Source of the DNA: DATKGL01 sp035510455
Lineage (GTDB): Bacteria > Patescibacteriota > Saccharimonadia > Saccharimonadales > UBA4665
DNA: 64,000 nucleotides
Assembly (NCBI GenBank): GCA_035510455.1
Contig: DATKHB010000023.1
Coordinates: forward strand, 1-64,000
Direction: 5' to 3'
A program made the position numbers and the translations under genes. The notes under the pieces were generated by a model that saw nothing but the letters and a program-made list of their open reading frames with translations, ran no database searches and was not told the DNA's origin. Shown here piece by piece: positions 53,609 through 62,518 of this stretch; positions within the stretch are counted from its first letter, which is position 1, and each line of letters opens with the position of its first letter.

Positions 53609-55370
53609 TCGGATCGTAAACAAGCTACTACCACCGCAATCTCGTAGGAGAAATTTAGTCAAAGCTGTATTGATTCACCAAAAGACCCGCAGCTTCACTC
53701 CTAATCCTAACTATAGCCAATGGATTAAAGACATCGAACCTCCGCTATTTGACTCTACAATTAAGGTTGAAAGGGGTCCGCTAATAAGCATAGTAGTCCC
53801 ATGTTACAATACGCCTCTAAAATACTTTTATCCTTTGTTAGAATCTGTAAGATCACAAACCTATGCCAACTGGCAATTATGTATTGTTGATGGCTCCAAC
53901 GATAAATTATCTTCTGAAAACATCAAGGAACTATGTAGTAATGATAAGCGCATAGTGTATAAAAAGATAAATAAGAATCTTGGGATCTCAAGGAACACCA
54001 ACGAGGCCATTAGCATGGCCGGTGGCCAATACATAGCACTGCTTGATCACGACGACACAATCTCTCCGCATGCCCTAAATGAATTGGCTTCGGTCATAAA
54101 GAATAAGCCAGATACTGACATAATCTATAGCGACGAAGACAAACTCTCAGAAGACGGTAAAGAACGTGTACTACCGTTTTTTAAGCCAGACTGGTCTCCT
54201 GAATTATTGCTTGGCGTCAACTATATTACTCATTTTTTGGTCGTAAGATCGAAATTACTAATACAGGTAGGTAATTTGAGGCCTCAGTTTGACGGCGCCC
54301 AAGACTATGACTTAATGCTGAGACTAAGTGAAGTATCTAACAAGATTGTGCACATACCGAAGGTCTTATACCATTGGAGACTAGCTGAAGGGTCGACAGC
54401 TAAAGTTGTTTCAGAGAAAGACTATGCCACAATTGCTGGGCGTGAAGCGCTCCAAGAAGCGCTGAATCGGAGACAACTGGCAGCCAAAGCGCTCGAAGTG
54501 CAAAGTCACCCAACTAACTATCGTCCTAAATATAGTCTAAATAGTAAACCGCCACTAGTTTCAATAATAATACCTTTTAAAGACAAGGTTAAATTACTAA
54601 AACAATGCCTGCCAAGCATTTTAGAGAAAAGTACCTACCAGAACTACGAAACTATTCTCATATCCAACAATAGCACTGAAGATGCAACTTTTAGGTACCT
54701 AGAAGAAATTAAAAAAGAATCACGGTGCAAGGTTTATATTTGGAACCATCAGTTTAACTACTCTGCGATAAACAATTATGGGCGTAAACAGGCCAGTGGT
54801 GAATACCTGGTTTTCTTGAACAATGATACGGAAATCATAACTCCACAGTGGCTCGAGGAACTTGTTGGGGTTGCCAGTCAAAAGGACATTGGCGCGGTCG
54901 GTCCGCTTTTGCTTTATCCTAACCATAGAATCCAGCACGCCGGGGTTGTATTAGGAATGGGCGGTATGGCCGGCCATGTATTTAGAAGTCGAAAAGAAGG
55001 AGAGTGGACAGATTTCGGTTTAACGACCTGGCCACGCAATTACCTAGCCGTTACTGGCGCATGCTTAACCTTAAAAACGGAAAAGTTTGATGAGGCGGGC
55101 GGGTTTGATGAGAGGCTACGTATTGGCGGCAACGATATAGCTCTATGTCTAAGTCTGTACAAGAAGGGCTGGCGGAATGTGTTTTGGCCGTTTGTCCAGC
55201 TTATTCACTATGAGAATATGTCGGTTGGGCCATACGACAAAAACGTCCCGATAGAAGACTACAACCAGTCTCTAAAATACTACAAACCTTTCCTTGATAA
55301 AGGCGATCCGTATTTTAATCCAAATCTAAGTCTTGACGACGAAGCAGTGAGCTTAAGGGGCATGTCGTGA
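53598..55370 (+). CDS. Two-domain GT2 glycosyltransferase
   Basis: A 590-residue protein with two GT-A domains in tandem. The first (about 55-250) has LISIVVPCYNTPLKYF and ALLDHDDTISPHALNEL; the second (about 310-560) has LVSIIIPFKDKVKLLK and VFLNNDTEIITPQWLEEL. The order resembles bifunctional rhamnan and galactan polymerising enzymes. A TTG at 53580 would add six residues; the ATG at 53598 is chosen because it gives the usual compact start. Its end overlaps the next GTG start by 4 bases. Confidence 0.9.
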   Translation: MKSNRIVNKLLPPQSRRRNLVKAVLIHQKTRSFTPNPNYSQWIKDIEPPLFDSTIKVERGPLISIVVPCYNTPLKYFYPLLESVRSQTYANWQLCIVDGSNDKLSSENIKELCSNDKRIVYKKINKNLGISRNTNEAISMAGGQYIALLDHDDTISPHALNELASVIKNKPDTDIIYSDEDKLSEDGKERVLPFFKPDWSPELLLGVNYITHFLVVRSKLLIQVGNLRPQFDGAQDYDLMLRLSEVSNKIVHIPKVLYHWRLAEGSTAKVVSEKDYATIAGREALQEALNRRQLAAKALEVQSHPTNYRPKYSLNSKPPLVSIIIPFKDKVKLLKQCLPSILEKSTYQNYETILISNNSTEDATFRYLEEIKKESRCKVYIWNHQFNYSAINNYGRKQASGEYLVFLNNDTEIITPQWLEELVGVASQKDIGAVGPLLLYPNHRIQHAGVVLGMGGMAGHVFRSRKEGEWTDFGLTTWPRNYLAVTGACLTLKTEKFDEAGGFDERLRIGGNDIALCLSLYKKGWRNVFWPFVQLIHYENMSVGPYDKNVPIEDYNQSLKYYKPFLDKGDPYFNPNLSLDDEAVSLRGMS

Positions 55371-56686
55371 TAACCAAATCAAGAGTAAATCGTGCGGCAT
55401 GGTCTTTAAGGAATGAGGGGCCCGTAGTCTTTACTAAGAAGGCGATCCGTTTTATACCGTGGGCTGTTGGCCGTACGCATATTAAGTATGGTAGGTATCT
55501 ACCAAAACCTCTACGAGCTAATCAAGGCAAATATGGCTCTGAGTATCTGTATCTGAAAAATCCAATTTTTAACGTAACAACTGATGACCTACAACGTAAT
55601 TCTGAAATTCAAAAGCGACCAAGACCTACCAGAATCAATAGCGCCACCTGGTTCGTGCCGTACTTCGATCACTTGTCATTCGGTGGTATTTACACCGCGT
55701 TTCGATTTATTAATCATTTTGCTGAAATGGGAGTATTCAACCGAATAGTTATTTATGATAACCCTCAAGTCGACAGTGTTGCTATGAAGGCAGAGATCGA
55801 ACGAGCATTCCCACACCTCAAAGCCATCGAACTAAAAGTCTTTAATCCGGCTAAAGATGAGATCAAAAATCTGCCAGCAACAGATATAGCTGTTTGTACT
55901 TTTTGGGTATCGGCTTACTTCTTGCTACGTTTCAACCAAACAAAGCGCAAGTACTACTTCATCCAAGACTACGAGCCGCTGTTTTATGAAGCCGGCTCAA
56001 CTTATGCACTGGCGGAATCGACCTACCGTTTTGGGTTTAAAGGCATTGTTAACACGCCAGGGCTCCTAAGGGCTGTCAATCAACGGCACGGTCTTGAGGG
56101 CGTTAGCTTTGTCCCGGCCGTCGATCCACAAAACTACTTTCCACGGGATAAAAACGACAACCAACGAGTGCGTATTTTCTTCTATGCTCGTCCTAATAAT
56201 CCGCGCAATGCCTTTGTTCTAGGCATCATAATTATTAAGATGCTTTTGAAAAAGTATGGGCGCAAAATAGAGATCGTAACCGCAGGTGCTGAATGGAAAG
56301 AAAGTAAGTTTGACCTCAAAGGGGAGATTACTAACTTAGGCCTTCTAAAAAGTATGCGAGAAGTGGGGGATCTCTATCGATCATGCGATATTGGGTTTGT
56401 TTACATGCTTTCCAAACACCCCTCTTATCAACCATTTGAGTTTATGGCGACTGGGATGGCCACGGTGACCAATAATAACGAAGACAATCTCTGGTTTCTA
56501 AAAGATGGGACTAATTGTCTGGTTGCTGAACCATCGCCAGCGGCTATGGTTGAAAAAATAGGCTGGCTTATCACAGATGATAAACTCCGGGAAAAAATTC
56601 AGCGGGGGGGATATGAAACTGTCAGCACAGATTGGGACCACCAACTTGAAATTATTTGGAACGATATCCTAAACAGCAAAAACTAA
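55367..56686 (+). CDS. WsaF-like rhamnosyltransferase (GT4-type)
   Basis: A 439-residue GT-B enzyme, start GTG in a GTGA overlap. The N-terminal half has TWFVPYFDHLSFGGIYTAFR, a motif of WsaF and related rhamnosyltransferases. The donor half carries RIFFYARPNNPRNAFVLG and PSYQPFEFMATGMATVTNNN, where the acidic residue contacts the nucleotide. It is in one operon with the exporter and the two-domain GT2, so it probably extends the exported chain. Confidence 0.87.
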   Translation: MITKSRVNRAAWSLRNEGPVVFTKKAIRFIPWAVGRTHIKYGRYLPKPLRANQGKYGSEYLYLKNPIFNVTTDDLQRNSEIQKRPRPTRINSATWFVPYFDHLSFGGIYTAFRFINHFAEMGVFNRIVIYDNPQVDSVAMKAEIERAFPHLKAIELKVFNPAKDEIKNLPATDIAVCTFWVSAYFLLRFNQTKRKYYFIQDYEPLFYEAGSTYALAESTYRFGFKGIVNTPGLLRAVNQRHGLEGVSFVPAVDPQNYFPRDKNDNQRVRIFFYARPNNPRNAFVLGIIIIKMLLKKYGRKIEIVTAGAEWKESKFDLKGEITNLGLLKSMREVGDLYRSCDIGFVYMLSKHPSYQPFEFMATGMATVTNNNEDNLWFLKDGTNCLVAEPSPAAMVEKIGWLITDDKLREKIQRGGYETVSTDWDHQLEIIWNDILNSKN

Positions 56687-56687
56687 C

Positions 56688-57515
56688 TTAACGAGTAGTA
56701 AATTTTAATACCTGCGCAGATTGGACAATAGCTTCTGCTGGTGATACTTTCTCCAGAATCATTACATCTTGGCCGTTTGATCCGTCCATACCGGCCCAGG
56801 CCCCTCTGTGTGCAAACCGTCCATGTAACCCAAGCCCGCTTTTTCTAAGCATGGACCTGATCTTTCTAGGTGTGTAACCTACGGCGCCTTCAGGATAATC
56901 GGGGTCATTAATGTAACAATCTTTATTAAGTTTATGCTTGAAGTGGAGAGCATGTCGGCCTTTGCTTTTGCCCTTGGCCAAGGACTTAAGAGCGGCATCG
57001 TCTATGACGAAAAATGAGGTGAGTACTAAACCATCGTCTTTGAGGACTCTATGAAATTCTTTAAGGTAATGCAAGATATCATTTTCAAACATATGGGTAA
57101 AAACTGAATGTAGTAATATCCTGTCGACGGACTTATCTTTAGCCGGGAGTTTGATATCGCTAGTTGATAATGTCCCTCCGCTGTTGTGGATCTGACTTTT
57201 AATATCATAGTATCGGAAGCTGAAGTTTTTATATTTTTTCGTAATATTTTGCTTACACCAATCAATACTTGGCTTAATAATGTCAAAACCAACATACTTG
57301 CCCTTATCGGACAGTATTTTTGTTAACTGAATCGCGTCTCGACCAACTCCACACCCAACCTCAAGCACAAAATCATCGTGGTTAAGAGGAGCGTATCTTC
57401 TGTACATTTCAACATGATACTCTGATATCTTCCGCCAGTCGTCAGTGCCACCCCCAGTTAAAATTACCAAAGGCTCAGGGATGCTATAGCCATCACTCTT
57501 GAACATTTTCACCAT
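56688..57515 (-). CDS. SAM-dependent methyltransferase, class I
   Basis: A 275-residue Rossmann-fold methyltransferase. SAM motif I is VLEVGCGVGRDA; motif II region is KYVGFDIIKPSIDWC; IKLPAKDKSVDRILLHSVFTH is motif IV. The substrate is unknown; next to the ABC exporter it may methylate the glycan end. The frame is open to 57560, but a TATAAT box at 57523-57528 (minus) predicts transcription from about 57516, exactly before the ATG at 57515, so the shorter form is chosen. Confidence 0.85.
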   Translation of the reverse strand: MVKMFKSDGYSIPEPLVILTGGGTDDWRKISEYHVEMYRRYAPLNHDDFVLEVGCGVGRDAIQLTKILSDKGKYVGFDIIKPSIDWCKQNITKKYKNFSFRYYDIKSQIHNSGGTLSTSDIKLPAKDKSVDRILLHSVFTHMFENDILHYLKEFHRVLKDDGLVLTSFFVIDDAALKSLAKGKSKGRHALHFKHKLNKDCYINDPDYPEGAVGYTPRKIRSMLRKSGLGLHGRFAHRGAWAGMDGSNGQDVMILEKVSPAEAIVQSAQVLKFTTR

Positions 57516-57522
57516 GGTCAAG

Positions 57523-57528
57523 ATTATA
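57523..57528 (-). promoter_or_regulatory. -10 box of a leaderless promoter
   Basis: TATAAT on the minus strand. The expected start, 7 nt downstream, falls next to the ATG at 57515. No Shine-Dalgarno sequence is needed or seen. Confidence 0.5.
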
Positions 57529-57589
57529 CACCATACACCCGCCGCCCTCTTGGTTAACAAATCGGCGATTTATGGTTTGTCCGAGTTGC

Positions 57590-59974
57590 TTAAATAGGCT
57601 GGCCCATAATAAAAGATTGAATGAAGCTATTATCAACAATGGTCCACGGTATATAAGTACCACCATAAGCTATAAGTGCCGCCCGGCTGCTTACATAGTG
57701 AAGCGCTCCGCCAGATCCATAATATACTGCACCGTTGTCTGTGTCATACATGAATGGGGTAAGCGTTTGGGTAGTTTGGGCGTTCCAAGTTAGCTGGTCT
57801 CCGACCGGGCTGAACAGGCCAGTTATTAGGCCAAAACCACTAACTTCTGGGGCGGTAATGTCAATTCGTTTTGCATCGTACATATAACTATAGCCGCGGC
57901 TGATTTCTATCCGATTAGACAATGTTCCACCTTCCGGGTAGGAGGTCAATAAACTTGAGTCATATGATCTAATCGCGCCCCAATTAAATCCAAAATCATT
58001 AAAAACAGTGGCATTAGGTATGTACAGCAACTGGTTATTGTTAACTACGTAAATATTGCCCGTTCCGTCGTTTAGGTCGACCAATGTTCCATTACCGAGT
58101 GCGATCGGGCCATCGGGCATAAAGCTAGTAGTGTATGGGCTCAGAGCTGATATGTTAGCACCCGTATAACCGAGAGATATAAGATCACTGATAGTAGGGA
58201 CATATTGCTTTACCCCGTTTCCGAGTATATATATGTTCGGGTTTGACCAAACAAACTGGCCCAATGTGCCGGTCGGCAAAGACTGAGCAGTTGTTGAACT
58301 AAACGTTTGGTATACTGCGCTTGGCCATAGGGCTTGCTGGCTAACAGATAAGGGGTATTTTATGCCACCATCAACAACGTAATCTGTCGAACTTATTTGC
58401 GTCCAAATATTTAGGGGATCGCCTAATGTTGGTAGAGTGGTGTTATAGGAAGAGGTCTGAGGAACAAATACCGGGTCCTTATCAAATCCCCATGACTGCA
58501 TAATGGCATAGCTAGGGATGTAATGATAATTTTCTCCATCATAGTAATATATTGAGTTATTTGGGGGGAACATGACCACTGCCGGGGTTGTCATGAGTAA
58601 TGGTCCTAAGGGCTGGGTAGTGTTAACTGGATTCATACCAACTATTTGTGACCAGTTGAACCCTAAATCACTTAAAGTTGTTGGATTAGCTATAGGAAGC
58701 TGGTCACCATTTTCCATTTCGTAAACAACTGATCCAGAAGCCATTACTGGCTGGAGAGACATACCCGTAGAGAGAAAACTATCCTGGAAACTTGATCCTA
58801 AATTAACTACATCTGCCGTATCCAAGCACCCTAACCCCCAAGCTGTGCACATAGCTGGGCTAACATAATACTTAGAGCCATTATTAACCAAGTCGATATT
58901 ACCGTTATCATCGATAAGATTAGTCAAGGTGCCGCCACTAGTGAAGGTGCTAGTGATGTAAGAGCTTGTCTCGGGGAGCAACGGGTAAGTGCTGAGGTCG
59001 TAGTTTATCATCATATCCCAGTTTGGTATGTAATAACTTGTTGTACCGCCGATTACAAGGAAAATCTGGTCAGTATCTGTGGCTATATATAATGCGCCAC
59101 CCGTCGGTTGGGGGAATAATGTTGAGCCAAACCAAGAGTCAAAAATGTTAACAAAATTTTCATTTCCGGCAAAGTGTGGCGTATACCAATAAAGCGCTGC
59201 AGTTGCTCCGGTATCCATCAGTACTGATGTCCCGTCGATTGTGTCATAGCCATCATAATAAACGGATGGGCCTCCAGGGCATATTTGCCAGGTACCCTGA
59301 GTCATCGGGCCACTATAACAGCTTTGAGGATCGTCAGAATTATCCCAATTACCTTTTATGATCTCCCAAGTTACATTACCCTGAGATCTCTGCTCGCCAA
59401 ATTTGAGTAACCAAGCAGCGTGAATTATCTGTTGCGAAAAACCAACCTCTAGCGAGGTGCTGACACACGTACCGCTCACCGATGTAACAGCAACCCCGTT
59501 GATTGAGTATAGGTTCACTCCTGAATAATTATGAGTGGTTCCGCTATCTGGGCAACCATAGCCCGTGGCCCCGGCATACCTGAGCGTGCTACAGCCGGCT
59601 CCTCCAGTAACGAGACTTTGCTCTTTTTCGAGTGTGGTTAGGAGTACTTGGGGGTTTATATCGTAGGCTTGAGCCGAGTCATATATAACTTGACCGGCGG
59701 ATACGCTACCTCCATAAAGAAAACCATTAGTAGGGTTATAGCCGGTTGGATCGGGAGCACTAAAACCATTACCAGTGCTTATGCAGCTACTAGGAAATTG
59801 GTTCAGGAAGCTATTGATCTGGGCAGCAGTCATAGAACTTACATTATCGAAAACACCATCATCGATAACATCGTTCGGATTAAACGTGGCAGCATGGGCT
59901 TTGGTGCTAAAAGATAAAACAAAAACAGACACCAATAAACAAAATGCTCCGATGTGTAGTAGATTGTGTTTCAT
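57590..59974 (-). CDS. Large secreted surface protein with lytic-transglycosylase-like N-terminal domain and repeated beta modules
   Basis: A 794-residue exported protein. Signal peptide about 1-28 (AHAAT). Residues about 45-270 have a lysozyme-like look: AAQINSFLNQF, NPQVLLTTLEKEQSLVTG (a possible catalytic glutamate), YGCPDSG and FSQQIIHAAWLLKFGEQR. From about 290 to 790 there are repeated modules of about 60-80 residues with the pattern aromatic-Y-I/V-P-x-hydrophobic (YYIPNWDMM, HYIPSYAIM, QYVPTISDL, LYIPNATVF). The repeats probably bind glycan or host/partner surfaces. The ATG overlaps the upstream stop by 4 bases. Confidence 0.72.
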   Translation of the reverse strand: MKHNLLHIGAFCLLVSVFVLSFSTKAHAATFNPNDVIDDGVFDNVSSMTAAQINSFLNQFPSSCISTGNGFSAPDPTGYNPTNGFLYGGSVSAGQVIYDSAQAYDINPQVLLTTLEKEQSLVTGGAGCSTLRYAGATGYGCPDSGTTHNYSGVNLYSINGVAVTSVSGTCVSTSLEVGFSQQIIHAAWLLKFGEQRSQGNVTWEIIKGNWDNSDDPQSCYSGPMTQGTWQICPGGPSVYYDGYDTIDGTSVLMDTGATAALYWYTPHFAGNENFVNIFDSWFGSTLFPQPTGGALYIATDTDQIFLVIGGTTSYYIPNWDMMINYDLSTYPLLPETSSYITSTFTSGGTLTNLIDDNGNIDLVNNGSKYYVSPAMCTAWGLGCLDTADVVNLGSSFQDSFLSTGMSLQPVMASGSVVYEMENGDQLPIANPTTLSDLGFNWSQIVGMNPVNTTQPLGPLLMTTPAVVMFPPNNSIYYYDGENYHYIPSYAIMQSWGFDKDPVFVPQTSSYNTTLPTLGDPLNIWTQISSTDYVVDGGIKYPLSVSQQALWPSAVYQTFSSTTAQSLPTGTLGQFVWSNPNIYILGNGVKQYVPTISDLISLGYTGANISALSPYTTSFMPDGPIALGNGTLVDLNDGTGNIYVVNNNQLLYIPNATVFNDFGFNWGAIRSYDSSLLTSYPEGGTLSNRIEISRGYSYMYDAKRIDITAPEVSGFGLITGLFSPVGDQLTWNAQTTQTLTPFMYDTDNGAVYYGSGGALHYVSSRAALIAYGGTYIPWTIVDNSFIQSFIMGQPI

Positions 59975-60576
59975 TGAGACACAACCAATTCCATTGCATC
60001 AGATGCAGTTTTAGTTTGGCCATTTAAAGTAGCAATTGCTTGAATTTGCCAAGAACCCGCTGTCAAGCCGATATCCTGGAGTTTCCAATACCAGTAAGCA
60101 GAACCGTTGCTGTCAGTGGTCTCTGAAGCCAGATGTTTAGCAACTCCATTATTTGTAAAAGTAATTATACATGTTGCCTCTGGAGTTGTGGTGCAAACCG
60201 AACTCATAGTGTTAGGAGCTGGCGAACCACTTAGGTTTGGATGATGATCGCTCACAAAATCACCTGTCGGTGCGAGTAAGTTACCTGTAGTAGCGGTGCT
60301 TGTGCCATTATTTGTCTGAGAATTGGTTGTAGATTTAGTAGTATTGCCGATGCTACCGTTATTAGACTGCGCATTACCAGTTGGGTTACCCTGTGAGGCT
60401 TCGCCTTTTGTTAGGGGTCCACTTACTGGGACAACCTTACTTTTATGGAAGATAGTTATGACATTAGCAAGCCACAATCCCCCGATCAGACAAATTAGTA
60501 ATAGCATAGCCGTAGCTACAAAAATGTGTTTTTTGCGGGTGGTATGTTTATTACGACTATATTGTTTATTTTTCAT
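59971..60576 (-). CDS. Membrane-anchored protein with Ig-like outer domain
   Basis: A 201-residue protein: basic N-terminus, one membrane helix (about 17-38), a Gly/Asn/Ser/Thr-rich linker (about 50-105), and a beta-rich domain (about 110-200) with two cysteines (VCTTTPEATCIITFTNNGVA ... WYWKLQDIGLTAGSWQIQA). This looks like an Ig-type bacterial domain. It is co-transcribed with the large secreted protein (ATGA overlap), so they may work together at the surface. Confidence 0.65.
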   Translation of the reverse strand: MKNKQYSRNKHTTRKKHIFVATAMLLLICLIGGLWLANVITIFHKSKVVPVSGPLTKGEASQGNPTGNAQSNNGSIGNTTKSTTNSQTNNGTSTATTGNLLAPTGDFVSDHHPNLSGSPAPNTMSSVCTTTPEATCIITFTNNGVAKHLASETTDSNGSAYWYWKLQDIGLTAGSWQIQAIATLNGQTKTASDAMELVVSQ

Positions 60577-60672
60577 ATTTATTCTTACATAGCCATTTTA
60601 GCATAAGACACGAAGTCTAGAAAAACGGAGGCCTAAGCGCTTAATGAAACATGTTAAACTAAAACCGAAGAT

Positions 60673-62085
60673 ATGAAAAAAATGCTGCATCAGGTTCTGC
60701 AACCGCATGGGATGTTTGTAATAATAGCACTCGTCTTTGGGCTTGTTTTTGTAAGGATAGTACCGCCGTTTTGGGGTATTGACGAGTTAACACATTTCAA
60801 TAGAGTATATCAACTTTCTACGGGTCAACTTGAAGAACACAAAGTTGACGGGGGGTACTCTAGTAAGTTGCCGGCCAACCTTCTGGCTCTGGAGGGCTAT
60901 GTCTATCTAGATTTAACCGATGGCAAGCCGGGGCCTAACAGAGGAGAGGTTGACAGTGTAGCCGTTTACAACACGTATACAGACCAGCACTTCAGCAAAG
61001 CAAAACAGAATTATTTTGTGTCAGGCGTTTACTCGCCCCTCGCATATACGGGACCTGTAATTGGGACGACCTTAAGCCGCATACTGGACTTTGATATAGG
61101 GCAAACCATCCTTATGGCACGCCTGTTTACTCTACTGCTTTATATAGGCATCGTATACATTGCACTTAGAATACTAAGGGGTACCAAGACGGTTTGGTTG
61201 GTTTTCGTTGTTGCTCTGCTGCCAATGACGTTATTCCAGGCATCTATAGTCAACGTTGATTCAATGGCTATAAGTCTCGGGCTACTATTATTTTCTATGG
61301 TAATTTATTTTTGGCAACGAGATAAAAAACTCACCCGACTAGAATTTATCCTATTGCTTCTGGTGGCAACTGTACTGTCGCTTACCAAGCCCAACTACTT
61401 ATTGCTGAGTTTTGCTGCAGCGTTCCTGCCAGCACGTAATTTTGGAGCTAACATGGCCCTTAGAGCTCGAACAATTTTGGTAGCTATACCCTTAATTGCA
61501 TGTGGGGTATGGGAGATATTAACGCGTCATCTTTCAGAATCTGGGCTGGCTCAAGAATTAGGTGCAGCTGCTAAACACGTTAAGCCATTCGCCCAAACTA
61601 AGTTTATCCTTATCCATCCCCTACAAATGATTTATTACACGGCCGAAAGTGCTTATAAAAATGATTGGTTCTCGCAGACTTTTGGGCTATTGGGGTGGAA
61701 TTACGTACTTATCCCGACAGCAATTATAGGTTTGCTGTTTGTCACGCTTTGCATGGTCAGTCTTTACGACAAAGACCCCAAAGAGAAACACGCTGGTATG
61801 AACCGGCTTCAGCCGAAGGTATTGCTAGGCCTAGGAGCGCTGGTAAGCTTAAGTATTTTATATGTGTTCTATGCCACATATTCGGTTGTGGGTTCGCATA
61901 CTATAAATGGCGTACAAGGGAGGTACTTCATACCAGCCCTGCCTTTCATTTTCTATGGTTTAGCAAAGCTGGTTCCGATGAGAGTTTTAATGACTGAAAA
62001 AACCGTAAGGGTACTAGTGCCCTGCATCAGTATTTTTGCCTTGATTGTATCCGCAGCTGTTTATTTTCGAGTAACTTATGGTTGA
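60673..62085 (+). CDS. DUF2142 family polytopic membrane protein
   Basis: A 470-residue protein with about 11 membrane segments. The first outer loop has RIVPPFWGIDELTHFNRVYQ, close to the P-x2-x-D-E-x-x-H pattern of DUF2142, whose members resemble GT-C glycosyltransferases. LVFVVALLPMTLFQASIVNV is another family feature. Likely uses a lipid-linked sugar. Divergent from the 59971 gene. Confidence 0.82.
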   Translation: MKKMLHQVLQPHGMFVIIALVFGLVFVRIVPPFWGIDELTHFNRVYQLSTGQLEEHKVDGGYSSKLPANLLALEGYVYLDLTDGKPGPNRGEVDSVAVYNTYTDQHFSKAKQNYFVSGVYSPLAYTGPVIGTTLSRILDFDIGQTILMARLFTLLLYIGIVYIALRILRGTKTVWLVFVVALLPMTLFQASIVNVDSMAISLGLLLFSMVIYFWQRDKKLTRLEFILLLLVATVLSLTKPNYLLLSFAAAFLPARNFGANMALRARTILVAIPLIACGVWEILTRHLSESGLAQELGAAAKHVKPFAQTKFILIHPLQMIYYTAESAYKNDWFSQTFGLLGWNYVLIPTAIIGLLFVTLCMVSLYDKDPKEKHAGMNRLQPKVLLGLGALVSLSILYVFYATYSVVGSHTINGVQGRYFIPALPFIFYGLAKLVPMRVLMTEKTVRVLVPCISIFALIVSAAVYFRVTYG

Positions 62086-62125
62086 TATTTGCACGAGTTG
62101 TGTGTTTACGGGCGAGAGACCAGGA

Positions 62126-62518
62126 TTATTTTTTCAGGTTAAGAAATAGCAGACCAGCTACTATTAACGCTATCCCGAGTATTTTTGTCGCCGTGAATAC
62201 CTCTTTGAAGACAAAGAACGAAGCAGTAAATATTGCAATGTACACAAAAGCTGTTGTCAAAGGGATGATGTAGCCAAGGTCATATTTTGAAATCAGGTAG
62301 ACATACAGCAGGAAACTTACACCATACAAGGCAATACCAGTAATAGTGTAGGGGGTGAAATTAAACTGAAGTTTGTTATCTAAAAAACGTACTGGCGCTC
62401 CAGTTTTAGTGCCCAATTTCAAGACTATCAGAGCAGAAGAGGTGGCTAATACGTAAAGCGCGATTATAACTTTTGACACCCTAGTATTATACGAGACTTC
62501 AGCTGAAGATAAAATCAT
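62126..62518 (-). CDS. Small EamA/SMR-like four-helix transporter
   Basis: A 130-residue membrane protein with four hydrophobic segments (about 18-36, 55-75, 82-105, 110-127). The pattern SKYDLGYIIPLTTAFVYIAI and the last helix KILGIALIVAGLLFLNL match SMR/ArnE-like lipid-sugar flippase subunits. Members often flip lipid-linked sugars. It overlaps the end of the glycosyltransferase gene by 20 bases, so the two are coupled. Confidence 0.78.
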   Translation of the reverse strand: MILSSAEVSYNTRVSKVIIALYVLATSSALIVLKLGTKTGAPVRFLDNKLQFNFTPYTITGIALYGVSFLLYVYLISKYDLGYIIPLTTAFVYIAIFTASFFVFKEVFTATKILGIALIVAGLLFLNLKK

